From Moraxella atlantae NBRC 14588 (GTDB lineage: Bacteria > Pseudomonadota > Gammaproteobacteria > Pseudomonadales > Moraxellaceae): 64,000 bases of DNA. The stretch spans positions 1-64,000 of the forward strand of contig NZ_BCUL01000001.1 of assembly GCF_001591265.1 (NCBI RefSeq). The letters run 5' to 3'. The position numbers were made by a program, and so were the translations under genes. Positions 44,177 through 54,828 of the stretch are shown in pieces. Under the pieces are notes generated by a model. The model made no database searches and had not been told where the DNA came from. It saw only the letters and a list, made by a program, of their open reading frames with translations. Numbering within the stretch: the stretch's first letter is position 1; each line of letters begins with the position of its first letter.

Positions 44177-44674
44177 TTAAATTACTATATATACAAATAG
44201 CTTGAAGTTTAAATTTAGCAACAAGCCGATATTAGCAAACAGCCGATTGACGCCATAGCGCAGTGAATCAAAATCGAAATAATCGCAAGGTCTAAGCCAA
44301 CCCTGTTTTATCTCCAAGTACGTCAAGTTATTGTTTTTTAAGTCGATAATGCTCTGGGTGGCATTGCTTAATCGCATACGGATGCGTTTGTAGGGGTAGC
44401 TAATACTTTTAAAAAACGCTCAAAGGTGCATTGGCTAAATTGTTTGCCTGTTTGCTCAGTGAGTTCGTCCATAATAAGTTTGACCCAGTTATATACACTT
44501 TGAATGTTGGTGCCCAATATATCGGCGATGTCTTGGACTTTGTAGCCTTGGCTTTTGAGTAACATAAGATGACAACGTTGTCGATATACGGCTGTTTGGC
44601 TTGTTTCGTACCCTCGCTCAAGTGCTTATTTTTCGGTTTCTGTGAGTTCAATGGTGCTGATTTTCATCGTAGGT
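44177..44674 (-). pseudogene. IS630-family transposase remnant
   Basis: Reading on the minus strand from 44674: MKISTIELTETEK, then an in-frame TAA, then ALERGYETSQTAVYRQRCH and the HTH LLKSQGYKVQDIADILGTN, ending near LATPTNASVCD. A separate frame (44377-44177) holds EIKQGWLRPCDYFDFDSLRYGVNRLF, which matches the C-terminus of IS630 transposases. The whole catalytic middle is missing, so at least one stop, one deletion and a frame change have accumulated. Confidence 0.75.
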
Positions 44675-45143
44675 TGTAGTTTAATCTTATAATGGTTAGT
44701 TTATGCTATTGCAATATTAATTTATCGGCCTACTGAATGATGCCATATATTGCGCTATCAAATAGCATCTATTTAAATTTATTTAAAAATAGAATATATT
44801 TATTAAATTTTATTAAATTTTTTACTAATAAATTGGTTTTGTTTGTCATGGTATCTAAGCTGTAGGTGTTTAGTATATCTTATAGAGTTAGCGGTTAATG
44901 TTAGCATGTAATTAAATTTGCTCAGTATAGTGCGGTTCTCACTATACGTCATCATATCGTCATTTGATTGTCACTTCACAGTCACAATTTTTATCTACCA
45001 TGGGCACGTTTTGTTTTATCCATCGTTTAGTCAATAACGATTAAGCAAACTTATCTTATATTTACCATGCCTTTATGCATGAATATATGTTGGGTTAAAC
45101 TTTTTGGTGCACCACCAACTTTTTTATTGAGCAAGGATCACAA
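44675..45143. other. A/T-rich spacer between IS630 remnant and lipoprotein gene
   Basis: About 470 bp, strikingly A/T-rich, with runs such as TTTATTAAATTTTATTAAATT near 44800. No gene or repeat recognised. Probably holds the promoter of the lipoprotein/phospholipase genes; TTGATTGTCAC near 44963 is a loose -35 candidate. Confidence 0.35.
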
Positions 45144-45359
45144 ATGTTAAAAGTCAGCAATTTTGTGCCGCGCACAAATTTTATGGTTTTTGTGTTAATG
45201 ACTGTATGTACCGTGCCTTTATTAAGCGGTTGTAACGATGATGACGATAAAACCACAATCGAGCCTACAAGTTCTGTAGAGGCTGCCAGCCAATCTACCG
45301 TGATTGACCAGCCTGCTAGTGGTACACAGCCCCCAGCATTAGACTGCGCACCTAGATAG
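45144..45359 (+). CDS. Small lipoprotein, 71 residues
   Basis: Signal peptide with lipobox PLLSGC (Cys30), then an acidic DDDDK stretch and a low-complexity S/T/P tail (TIEPTSSVEAASQSTV, PASGTQPP) ending LDCAPR. AAGGATCACAA precedes the ATG. No family recognised. It could be the surviving N-terminus of a longer lipoprotein, but no continuation in another frame was found. Just upstream of the phospholipase C gene on the same strand. Confidence 0.6.
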   Translation: MLKVSNFVPRTNFMVFVLMTVCTVPLLSGCNDDDDKTTIEPTSSVEAASQSTVIDQPASGTQPPALDCAPR

Positions 45360-45452
45360 CCTGCTTCAATGAACAATATTTACAAATTGCTAATAGTGCA
45401 TTTGTTATGTCAATCGAAAACTATTTATCGTATTAATTTAGAGGTGTTGATT

Positions 45453-47639
45453 ATGTCTGTTTCACGTCGTCAATTTTTACAAGGATCAGGTATCGCGGGT
45501 TTGTCTGCGGCAACTTTGGCAACTTTTCCTGCTTCAATTCAAAAGGCTTTGGCGATTCCTGCTAATAACCAAACAGGTACGATTCAAGATGTCGAACATG
45601 TGGTTATTTTAATGCAGGAAAACCGCTCATTTGACAATTATTTTGGTACATTAAGAGGCGTGCGCGGTTTTGGTGATCGCTTTACTATCCCGCAAACTAA
45701 CAACCGCAGTGTATGGCAACAGCTTGATAAAGATGACAATATTATCATGCCTTATCACTTGGATCAACAACTGGGCAATGCTCAGCGCGTTAAAGGCACA
45801 CCTCATAGTTGGGTTGATGCACGTGATGCGTGGGATAAAGGACGCATGAGTCATTGGCCCAAGTATAAGCAGCCTCAATCTATGGGCTATTATCAGCGCG
45901 AAGAATTAACTTTTCAGTTTGCCTTGGCAGAAGCCTTTACTGTGTGTGATGCTTACTTTTGTTCGTTACATGGCGGCACTAACTGTAACCGCATGTTCTT
46001 TTGGACAGGCACTAACGGCGCGACCGCCAATCCACCGCAAGTGGTTGTGAATAATTTTTGGGATGAGCTTGAACCAGGTATGACCGATGGCGGCTACAAA
46101 TGGACGACTTATCCCGAACGTTTGCAACAAGCAGGTATTAGCTGGAAAGTGTACCAAAACATGCCTGATAACTTCACCGATAACTGCTTGGTGGGATTTG
46201 AGGCTTACCGTAAAGCTAATATCGCCTCAGGTCAGCCCGTCTATCACAATTGGGATGAAAGCTACGTCGCGCCCGCTTATGATCCAAGTTTGGATGCCAA
46301 AGCCCCCCTATATAAAGGTATTGCCAACACTATGCCTGATGGTGGTATGCTCGGTTCATTTAAGCAAGATATTTTAGACAATAAATTGCCGCAAGTGTCT
46401 TGGGTTGTCGCGCCCGAAAAATACTCAGAACATCCTGGTCCGTCTAGTCCTATTCAAGGCGCATGGTATACCCAAGAAGTATTAGACGCGCTAACTGCTA
46501 ATCCTGAGGTGTGGAGCAAAACTGTCTTAATTGTCAATTTTGATGAAAACGATGGCTTTTTCGACCATTTGCCATCACCGTGCGCACCATCGTACGTGCA
46601 AGTTCAAGACAATGCCAAATGGTATGGCAAAACTACGTTACCGCAATCACAGCTGACTGCCGAGTATTACAGCCAAATGCATGTGCCTGAAGCTGATGAT
46701 ATGCCATTGCCTGATAATGATGTATACGGACCAGGTCCACGTGTGCCGATGTATATCATCTCACCATGGACCAAAGGTGGCTGGGTTAATTCACAAAACT
46801 TTGATCATACCTCGATTTTGCGTTTCTTAGAAGCGCGATTTGGTGTACAAGAAACTAACATTTCGCCTTATCGCCGCGCGATGTTTGGTGATTTGACTTC
46901 AGCGTTTAACTTTAAAGAACCCAATAACGAACAGCTACCTACCTTAGCAGGTCGCCAAACTCAACAACACGCCGATAGCTTGCGCACGGCACAAGAAAAA
47001 CTGCCACCAATTAGTGTTCCTGCTAACCAAACCTTGCCAAAACAAGAAACAGGCTATAAACCTTCACGTGCCTTACCGTATCGTTTGCACACCACCGCAC
47101 ACGTCAATGCTACAGGCGTTGGCTTAATTTTTGCTAACACGGGTACAGAAGGCTGTGTGTTCCATGTTTATGATAAACTAAACCTTGCCGATGTTCCACG
47201 CCGCTATGCCGTGGAACCCAACAAGCAGCTAAATGATATATGGGCATTAACCAACGGCAATTATGATCTATGGGTATTATCAAACAATGGTTATCACCGC
47301 CATTTTGTTGGTAATACCGCCTCACCCAATCAAGCAGAAATCCGCGTGTGCTATGATATTGCCAATGGCAATGTATATGTAGATTTGATGAACCAATCTG
47401 CCAGTAACTTAACCTTCGTAGTGACACCAAAAGCCTACTTCGGCTCTGATGCCACGAAAACACAAATGGTGCAAGCTGGTCAAGAAATACAGTTGCATTG
47501 GGATTTAAAAGATAGCGGACGTTGGTACGACTTTGAGGTTACCCTTAAAGAAGACGCAAGCTGGAAACGCCGTTTTGCAGGTCGCGTAGAAACAGGTGAA
47601 CATGGAATCACTGATCCTGCGATGGGGCAAGAAGTTTAG
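45453..47639 (+). CDS. Phosphocholine-specific phospholipase C, Tat-exported
   Basis: 728 residues. Twin-arginine signal SRRQFLQGSGIAGLSAATLA. Phosphoesterase domain (about 40-440) of the AcpA/PlcN family: VILMQENRSFDNYFGTLRGV, SLHGGTNCNRMF, VNFDENDGFFDHL, ISPWTKGGWVN. Two C-terminal DUF756 beta domains follow (about 520-715). Cleaves phosphatidylcholine-type lipids outside the cytoplasm, giving phosphate or acting as a virulence-type lipase in relatives. The ATG at 45453 has GAGGTGTTGATT in front and places the Tat motif at the start; the longer frame is rejected. Set among insertion-element debris, which hints at acquisition. Confidence 0.92.
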   Translation: MSVSRRQFLQGSGIAGLSAATLATFPASIQKALAIPANNQTGTIQDVEHVVILMQENRSFDNYFGTLRGVRGFGDRFTIPQTNNRSVWQQLDKDDNIIMPYHLDQQLGNAQRVKGTPHSWVDARDAWDKGRMSHWPKYKQPQSMGYYQREELTFQFALAEAFTVCDAYFCSLHGGTNCNRMFFWTGTNGATANPPQVVVNNFWDELEPGMTDGGYKWTTYPERLQQAGISWKVYQNMPDNFTDNCLVGFEAYRKANIASGQPVYHNWDESYVAPAYDPSLDAKAPLYKGIANTMPDGGMLGSFKQDILDNKLPQVSWVVAPEKYSEHPGPSSPIQGAWYTQEVLDALTANPEVWSKTVLIVNFDENDGFFDHLPSPCAPSYVQVQDNAKWYGKTTLPQSQLTAEYYSQMHVPEADDMPLPDNDVYGPGPRVPMYIISPWTKGGWVNSQNFDHTSILRFLEARFGVQETNISPYRRAMFGDLTSAFNFKEPNNEQLPTLAGRQTQQHADSLRTAQEKLPPISVPANQTLPKQETGYKPSRALPYRLHTTAHVNATGVGLIFANTGTEGCVFHVYDKLNLADVPRRYAVEPNKQLNDIWALTNGNYDLWVLSNNGYHRHFVGNTASPNQAEIRVCYDIANGNVYVDLMNQSASNLTFVVTPKAYFGSDATKTQMVQAGQEIQLHWDLKDSGRWYDFEVTLKEDASWKRRFAGRVETGEHGITDPAMGQEV

Positions 47640-47757
47640 AATTTAAATAAATTTATAAATATTTAACAATTTAAAAAAGTTTTTGAATAAAAGCCTTTTT
47701 TGATCGAGAAATGACATAAATATTTAATGGTTTTTGCCGTAGCAATTAAGCAAATAC

Positions 47758-47795
47758 AAAAAACGCCTGTAAAGGTATTGCAGGCGTTTTTTTTG
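47758..47795. terminator. Bidirectional terminator between plc and purB
   Basis: AAAAAACGCCTG / CAGGCGTTTTTTTT with a 12-base loop, between the convergent phospholipase and purB genes. Confidence 0.85.
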
Positions 47796-47808
47796 TATTT
47801 AGCGCAAG

Positions 47809-49263
<1,455 letters not shown>

Positions 49264-49360
49264 TTAAGGTGCCATTATACACAATTGCACAGGCTTACGG
49301 AATTTGCTACTTTTTAAAAAATCGTTTGGATGGTCAAAAGCGGCTACCATCGTGCATACT

Positions 49361-49420
49361 AACTGATAAAAGCTCAAGCTAACTGATAAAAGCTCAAGCT
49401 AACTGATAAAAGCTCAAGCG
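49361..49420. repeat. 20-bp tandem repeat, three copies
   Basis: AACTGATAAAAGCTCAAGCT three times head to tail (last base of the third is G). Lies between purB and a small membrane-protein gene, 30 bp before the latter start, so it is within its 5' region. Confidence 0.9.
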
Positions 49421-49449
49421 TGCGCAAACAATACCAGCGCGGAGGTATC

Positions 49450-49704
49450 ATGGGCATATGGTTATGGTGTGTAGGTTATGCGCTGTGTAGTGCGCTAAAC
49501 TATTGGCTGCTAGCATGCGGCGGCGCGAAGGTGGTTGAGGGTTGGCTGTCGATATTTGTTGTCGGTTGGCTGGCTTGGGATTGGAACAGCGAGCAAATTC
49601 GTTTGTACACTCTGATCATGTGGCTGGTTGAAACGGTGGTGTTTGTGCTGGGTCTACTGAATACGCCGCTGCGCTTAGCGTGGCTTGGCTTGCCTGCGGC
49701 TTGA
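49450..49704 (+). CDS. Small membrane protein, 84 residues
   Basis: Three hydrophobic helices (about 3-22, 30-45, 55-75), Trp-rich, with one cysteine pair spaced across the first helix (WCVGYALCSA) and another Cys at 23. No signal peptidase site. No family recognised. GGAGG lies 4 bp before the ATG. Preceded by the 20-bp triple repeat. Probably an inner-membrane protein; function unknown. Confidence 0.6.
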   Translation: MGIWLWCVGYALCSALNYWLLACGGAKVVEGWLSIFVVGWLAWDWNSEQIRLYTLIMWLVETVVFVLGLLNTPLRLAWLGLPAA

Positions 49705-49760
49705 GGCGTATTTGGCTAAATACTGGTTGGGTTAAGTGTGCCAAAATCTTGCCCAACACA

Positions 49761-50507
49761 TTATTTACCCTTCGCATCTGCCCAAATAATTTTGTGTAAT
49801 TGTAGCTGAAAACGCACGGGTAGGGCATCTGCCAAAATCCACTCCGCCAATTCGGTGGCAAGGCTTGGCACCTCAGGCGAGCGATCAGCATACACATTAA
49901 ACATTGGTGAAAACCATACCGTACCGACTTTATCGGCCAGATCATATCTTGCTAGCACCTGTTTTGCCCAGTCATAATCCGCGCGATTCATGATGACAAA
50001 CTTCAGTTGGTCATGAGTAGTCAAGCAAGCAAGGTTGTCCCACAGGTTTTTATCCACTTCACCCGATGATGGCGTTTTGATATCCATGACCTTTGACACA
50101 GCAGGTGGTACACCGCAAACATCCAACGCGCCCGAGGTTTCTAACGAAATTTCATAGCCCAAGTCGAGTAACTGACGCATAAGCGCGATGGCATTGGGCT
50201 GCGCCAATGGCTCACCGCCCGTCACGCACACGCGCTGACACGCATAACGCGCCACATCTGCGATGATGTCCTCTAGGCTCATGCGCTCACCGCCAAAAAA
50301 CGCGTATTCGGTATCGCAATACACACAGCGCAGTGGGCAGCCTGTTAGACGAATAAACACTGTCGGCAAACCTGCCGTCAATGCCTCACCTTGTAGTGAA
50401 TAAAAAATCTCGCTCACGCGCAAACCTGCTGCAGGGTCAGTGGTCGGAATGGTGGTGTTGCGTAGGGGAGTATTTAATAAAATATCGGACGCGTTTGACA
50501 TAGACAC
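49761..50507 (-). CDS. queE: 7-carboxy-7-deazaguanine synthase
   Basis: Radical SAM enzyme of queuosine/preQ0 synthesis: ring contraction of carboxy-tetrahydropterin. 248 residues. Cluster motif CPLRCVYC near 60, preceded by EIFYSLQGEALTAGLPTVFIRLTGC; then VTGGEPLAQPN, SLETSGA, and DIKTPSSGE, as in the proteobacterial QueE group. No queC, queD or queF is adjacent. N-terminal 25 residues are extra and T-rich. Confidence 0.93.
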   Translation of the reverse strand: MSMSNASDILLNTPLRNTTIPTTDPAAGLRVSEIFYSLQGEALTAGLPTVFIRLTGCPLRCVYCDTEYAFFGGERMSLEDIIADVARYACQRVCVTGGEPLAQPNAIALMRQLLDLGYEISLETSGALDVCGVPPAVSKVMDIKTPSSGEVDKNLWDNLACLTTHDQLKFVIMNRADYDWAKQVLARYDLADKVGTVWFSPMFNVYADRSPEVPSLATELAEWILADALPVRFQLQLHKIIWADAKGK

Positions 50508-50618
50508 ATGTTGGATATAAAAAAGTATGTTAACCGCACCATTTTAACAAATTTAACAACGTTAAGCAGGTATTTGGGCGTTTAAATCTCTTACCGATCG
50601 GCTAAGATGTCAAATATC

Positions 50619-50649
50619 ATAAAAAAAGCAGCTTGGCGTGCCAAACTGC
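50619..50649 (-). terminator. Terminator after dapD
   Basis: GCAGCTTGGC gt GCCAAACTGC stem; on the minus strand followed by T7AT. Lies 30 bp after dapD. Confidence 0.8.
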
Positions 50650-50678
50650 TGGTTGTGCTTAATGGGATAGTTGGGCTA

Positions 50679-51512
50679 TCAATCCATTCTGAGCAACTCA
50701 TTGATACCAACCTTGCTGCGCGTTTGGGCATCGACTTGCTTGACGATCACCGCGCAGTACAAGCTATGGCTACCATCTTGACTTGGCAAGCTGCCTGCTA
50801 CCACCACCGAACCTGCTGGCACGCGCCCGTAGGTGACCTCACCTGTCATGCGGTTATAAATCTTGGTCGATTGCCCGATATACACACCCATCGAGATGAC
50901 CGAGCCTTCCTCAACAATCACGCCTTCAACGATTTCTGAGCGCGCGCCGATAAAACAATTGTCCTCAATAATTGTTGGATTGGCTTGCAATGGCTCAAGC
51001 ACACCGCCAATACCCACGCCGCCCGACAGATGCACGTTTTTACCAATTTGCGCACAGCTGCCCACAGTCGCCCACGTATCGACCATCGTACCGCTATCGA
51101 CATACGCGCCAACATTGACATACGATGGCATCAAGACCACGCCTTTGCCGATAAACGACCCACGACGCGCCACCGCAGGCGGCACCACACGCACACCTGC
51201 TTGGGCAAACCGCTCATCGTCCCAGCCCTCAAACTTGGTATCGACTTTGTCAAAAAATTGCAAATCACGTCCGCCTTGCATGATGCGGTTGTCATTCATT
51301 CGAAACGACAACAACACAGCCTTTTTGACCCACTGATGAACGATCCACTCATCGCCTTGTTTTTCAGCCACGCGTAGGCTGCCATCATCAAGCTTGGCAA
51401 GCACGTCATTCACCCCTGCGCGCAGCTCGTCACTAAAGGTTTTTGGGCTTAAATCGGCGCGGTTGTCAAACGCGGTTTCAATCAGTTGTTTTAGGTTGGT
51501 TGTATCACGCAT
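50679..51512 (-). CDS. dapD: 2,3,4,5-tetrahydropyridine-2,6-dicarboxylate N-succinyltransferase
   Basis: Lysine/diaminopimelate pathway enzyme using succinyl-CoA. 277 residues. N-terminal helical part ([17 protein letters not shown]) and a left-handed beta-helix of hexapeptide repeats from about 105 to 240 ([62 protein letters not shown] by position). The ATG follows AAAAGGAACCTTTT-like sequence. Single gene with its own terminator. Confidence 0.95.
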   Translation of the reverse strand: MRDTTNLKQLIETAFDNRADLSPKTFSDELRAGVNDVLAKLDDGSLRVAEKQGDEWIVHQWVKKAVLLSFRMNDNRIMQGGRDLQFFDKVDTKFEGWDDERFAQAGVRVVPPAVARRGSFIGKGVVLMPSYVNVGAYVDSGTMVDTWATVGSCAQIGKNVHLSGGVGIGGVLEPLQANPTIIEDNCFIGARSEIVEGVIVEEGSVISMGVYIGQSTKIYNRMTGEVTYGRVPAGSVVVAGSLPSQDGSHSLYCAVIVKQVDAQTRSKVGINELLRMD

Positions 51513-51783
51513 AAAAGGTTCCTTTTGCCATGTTGGTGAGTCAAATTAAACAGCAAATGTATGCAAAATAATGATAACTTTATTCTTAAAATTTGACGAG
51601 TACAGGCTTTATATTGTCGCTAATTTAGCCTAAATTAGCAAATACAAAAAGCAAAGGCAACCAGCGTTTTTTCTTGTTAGAATAAAACATCGGCTCTGCT
51701 GCGATATGCTAAGACTGCTTGCTAAAGTACTGTTAAAATAGCATTTTTAAAATTTTTATCAACATAAAACTAGGACAGATCAC

Positions 51784-52836
51784 ATGACGATTCAACAACC
51801 CGACCCACAATTCGCCCAAGCGGCGGCTGATCACCACCTTACCGATGACACGCGCACAACCAGTAGCGCGGCGGTGTATGCCAACAATGCCGACGCGATT
51901 GGCAACACGCCACTGGTACGTCTCAACCGTATCATGCCGCAAGGCGTGACAGTTTTGGCAAAAATTGAAAGCCGTAACCCAGCGTTTTCGGTCAAATGCC
52001 GTATTGGTGCAGGCATGATTGAGGACGCCGAAAAATCGAGCAAACTCAAAGCTGGTATGCACATCATCGAGCCAACCAGCGGCAACACAGGCATCGCATT
52101 GGCGTTTGTGGCGGCGGCAAAAGGCTATCCGATTACATTGACCATGCCATCATCAATGAGCATGGAGCGACGCAAGGTGCTAGCGGCATTGGGCGCAAAC
52201 TTGGTGCTCACCGATCCAGCGGCAGGTATGCGCGGGGCGGTCGAAAAAGCCCAACAAATCCATGACAGCGCGCCTGATAGCTACTTTTTGCCACAGCAGT
52301 TTGATAACCCTGCCAACCCTGCAACCCACGTACGCACCACCGCGCCTGAGATTGACCGCGCAACGGGCGGACACATCGATGCGTTGGTTGCAGGCGTGGG
52401 CACAGGCGGTACGCTAACGGGCATTGCGACGTATTTTAAACAGCATAAACACCAACCGCTTTACACGGTTGCGGTTGAGCCTGCCGAGTCGCCCATTATC
52501 AGCCAAACCTTAAAAGGCGAACCCATCACCCCAGGCCCACACAAAATTCAAGGTATCGGCGCAAACTTTATTCCCAAAAACTTGGCACTGGATTTGATTG
52601 ATGAGGTTATCCCCGTGGATAGCGACAGCGCGGTACAATGGGCGCGCCGTGCGATGACTGAGGAAGGCATTTTGTGCGGTATTTCTTGCGGTGCTGCGCT
52701 TAAAGCTGCCAATGAGCTTGCCAGTCGCCCCGACATGCAAGGCAAAACCATCGTGGTGATTTTGCCCGACAGCGGCGAGCGTTATTTGTCATCGGTACTG
52801 TTTGATGGTGTGTTTAGCGGCGAAAACTTCAGCTAA
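51784..52836 (+). CDS. cysK: Cysteine synthase A (O-acetylserine sulfhydrylase)
   Basis: PLP enzyme joining sulfide with O-acetylserine. 350 residues; PLP lysine K71 in [14 protein letters not shown]-binding [12 protein letters not shown], substrate loop and [26 protein letters not shown] and SGERYLSS. These wordings match CysK rather than CysM. An N-terminal extension of about 30 residues precedes the usual start. It uses the sulfide made by the sulfate-reduction genes at 36-43 kb, though it is not in that cluster. Confidence 0.94.
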   Translation: MTIQQPDPQFAQAAADHHLTDDTRTTSSAAVYANNADAIGNTPLVRLNRIMPQGVTVLAKIESRNPAFSVKCRIGAGMIEDAEKSSKLKAGMHIIEPTSGNTGIALAFVAAAKGYPITLTMPSSMSMERRKVLAALGANLVLTDPAAGMRGAVEKAQQIHDSAPDSYFLPQQFDNPANPATHVRTTAPEIDRATGGHIDALVAGVGTGGTLTGIATYFKQHKHQPLYTVAVEPAESPIISQTLKGEPITPGPHKIQGIGANFIPKNLALDLIDEVIPVDSDSAVQWARRAMTEEGILCGISCGAALKAANELASRPDMQGKTIVVILPDSGERYLSSVLFDGVFSGENFS

Positions 52837-52941
52837 ACCAAATGAGTTTAGCCAGATGCTAACGGCTTAATACAGCTGACTACTGGGCTTATGCAAGTTA
52901 TCATAAGCCCATTAATATTTTTATCTTAAAAATAAGTTTAA

Positions 52942-53751
52942 ATGATGATGCCATTTCTCAATCACGAGCTGATGCACCAGTTTGATGCCAAAACCTTTCG
53001 CCAGCAGCAGCCATTTCCGCATACCTTGTTTAAAGATCTGCTACGCCCTGAAGCGTTTGATTTGCTGTATCGTGAGTTTCCAAGCCTAGATTTGTTTGAA
53101 CGGCATGTCAATTTGGCCAGAAATGCGACGGGGCAACGCCCACACAATCGCTATTATTTAGCGTTGCAGCAATCGATTTATCATGACAAACAAGCAGGCA
53201 GCCGCGGCGTGGCGACGCTTGCCCAATTGCCTGTAAGCTGGCAAGCGTTTGTCACCGAGCTACAAACTAGCACGGCGTATCACGAGTTTTTGGCGCGCAT
53301 GCTGGGCATTGAGGATTTTGATGCGCGTTACGCATGGCATGTTGGCGAAAACAGCTCTGAGGTGTCGCCGCATTGCGATAGCCTTGAAAAACTTGCCACG
53401 CATATTTTTTATTTTAATACGTCAGCAGACTGGGATTTATCATGGGGCGGTTCGATTATCGTGCTAGATGGTAAGCAAGTACCACAAGATAATCCTGAAA
53501 TCAGTGACTTTCGCCATGCCGAAGCGTTTGATATCCGTGATAATCGCAGTTTTTTGTTTCAAAACACAGCACGCGCGTGGCATGCAGTCGAGGCATTGAC
53601 CAGCCCAGCAGGGCACTATCGACGGTTATTTAACGTCATCATTCAAGTACCCAAGGGCAAAAAGCTGCGTCATTTTGACCCCAGTCGTTGGCAAAATCGC
53701 TTGCGCCGTGGGCTGATGTTGGGCGGTATTCGTGGGCGGTCAGGTCGTTAG
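52942..53751 (+). CDS. 2-oxoglutarate/Fe(II)-dependent oxygenase
   Basis: 269 residues. The iron triad is visible: H144 and D146 (SPHCDSLEK, HxD) and H214 (RAWHAVEAL), with R228 (YRRLFNVIIQ) placed to bind 2-oxoglutarate. Length and layout match the prolyl-hydroxylase-like group acting on proteins or small molecules. Substrate unknown. The C-terminus is strongly basic (RWQNRLRRGLMLGGIRGRSGR), which might bind RNA or nucleotide sugar polymers, a guess. The 3' end overlaps the convergent lipase gene by 12 bp. Confidence 0.8.
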   Translation: MMMPFLNHELMHQFDAKTFRQQQPFPHTLFKDLLRPEAFDLLYREFPSLDLFERHVNLARNATGQRPHNRYYLALQQSIYHDKQAGSRGVATLAQLPVSWQAFVTELQTSTAYHEFLARMLGIEDFDARYAWHVGENSSEVSPHCDSLEKLATHIFYFNTSADWDLSWGGSIIVLDGKQVPQDNPEISDFRHAEAFDIRDNRSFLFQNTARAWHAVEALTSPAGHYRRLFNVIIQVPKGKKLRHFDPSRWQNRLRRGLMLGGIRGRSGR

Positions 53752-54666
53752 ATGCTGCTTAATCCAGCCTATGATGTCGTCATAAACTTGCGCATGGTCT
53801 GGGTCAAACAAAATTTCATGACGCATGCCCATGTACTGCTTGTATTCAACATCGCGAAACGCTTGTTCGCGTAAGCGTTTGACGATACGCGGTAATGCTT
53901 TACCCATTTGTCCGACATTATCGTCCTGCCCACTGACCCATAGCATTGGCAAGTCACGGCGCACGCCCTGAGCCCAGTCGGCAGGGGTAGCGCGTGCCAT
54001 CAATTCCATCAATGCATAAAAGCCATTGTACGAAAAATGAAACATCATCAACGGGTCATCGATGGCACGTTGAATTTGTTCGTGGTCGGTGTTAAGCCAG
54101 TTTAAGTGGTTTTTGTCGCGCTCACGCCAAAACGGCAAGTTGGTCACACGGCGTAGCAAACCATCAAGCAGTGCACTATCTTGCTGTGGTGCGATCACAT
54201 TAAGTGCGCGTGTGATCGGCAAAAAGACCCCTGCTAGCGGATTGGCATCTGATGTACCCATCAAAATCGCGCCTGCCAATTGTTCGTTTTGTCCTTCTGT
54301 CAGACTGGGCAACAGCGCACGGGTCACAAATGAGCCCATGCTATGCCCCAAAATGAATTTAGGTAAATCGGGATAGTCATAAGCCAGCGCATCATACTGC
54401 ACACGTGTGTAGTCCAAAATTCGCTGAGCAGGGTCGGGCAAGCCCATATAGCCCAAATCGCCCAGTTCTGCCGCGCGTTGCCCATGCCCCAGTTGGTCAA
54501 ACGTTTGCACCACCACACCTTGCTGTGCCAAAAATTCGGCAAAATCGGTATAACGTCCTGAATGCTCGACCATGCCATGCACCAGTAGCAGCGCGGCAAT
54601 TGGCTCAATATCTTCAGGTGGCACATAGCGGTTATACAGGCGGTCGCTGAGAATAGGCGCAGACAT
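53740..54666 (-). CDS. Alpha/beta hydrolase, monoacylglycerol lipase/lysophospholipase type
   Basis: 308 residues. LLLVHGMVEHSGRYTDFAEFL (oxyanion region), nucleophile S109 in ILGHSMGSF, acid in VSGQDDNVG and His in GMRHEIL, the order of Hydrolase_4 lysophospholipases (PldB, MGL). Cytoplasmic; no signal peptide. Releases fatty acid from lysolipids or monoacylglycerol. The ATG is preceded by AAGGAATACCT. Overlaps the oxygenase gene tail to tail. Confidence 0.88.
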   Translation of the reverse strand: MSAPILSDRLYNRYVPPEDIEPIAALLLVHGMVEHSGRYTDFAEFLAQQGVVVQTFDQLGHGQRAAELGDLGYMGLPDPAQRILDYTRVQYDALAYDYPDLPKFILGHSMGSFVTRALLPSLTEGQNEQLAGAILMGTSDANPLAGVFLPITRALNVIAPQQDSALLDGLLRRVTNLPFWRERDKNHLNWLNTDHEQIQRAIDDPLMMFHFSYNGFYALMELMARATPADWAQGVRRDLPMLWVSGQDDNVGQMGKALPRIVKRLREQAFRDVEYKQYMGMRHEILFDPDHAQVYDDIIGWIKQHLTT

Positions 54667-54789
54667 AGGTATTCCTTAGCGTAATAGCTAGCAGCTAGCG
54701 TTATTTTTGTAAAATTTTTGGCAAGTCAATGCTTTAATTTTAGCGGTTTGGGCAGCAGATGACAAGGCGCAAGCGCGAGTACTTGCCAC

Positions 54790-54828
54790 AAAAAACCACC
54801 GCTAACATGGCGTTAAACAGTGGTTTTT
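54790..54828. terminator. Hairpin terminator adjoining the IS1 end
   Basis: AAAAACCAC (54791-54799) with GTGGTTTTT (54820-54828), further paired inside by TAAC/GTTA. It abuts the inverted repeat of the IS1-type element at 54829, so it ends minus-strand transcription leaving the element. Confidence 0.75.

Noticed and set aside
44177..44377. 66-codon minus-strand ORF as an independent small gene
   Set aside because: Its sequence matches the C-terminal part of IS630 transposases and belongs to the decayed copy.
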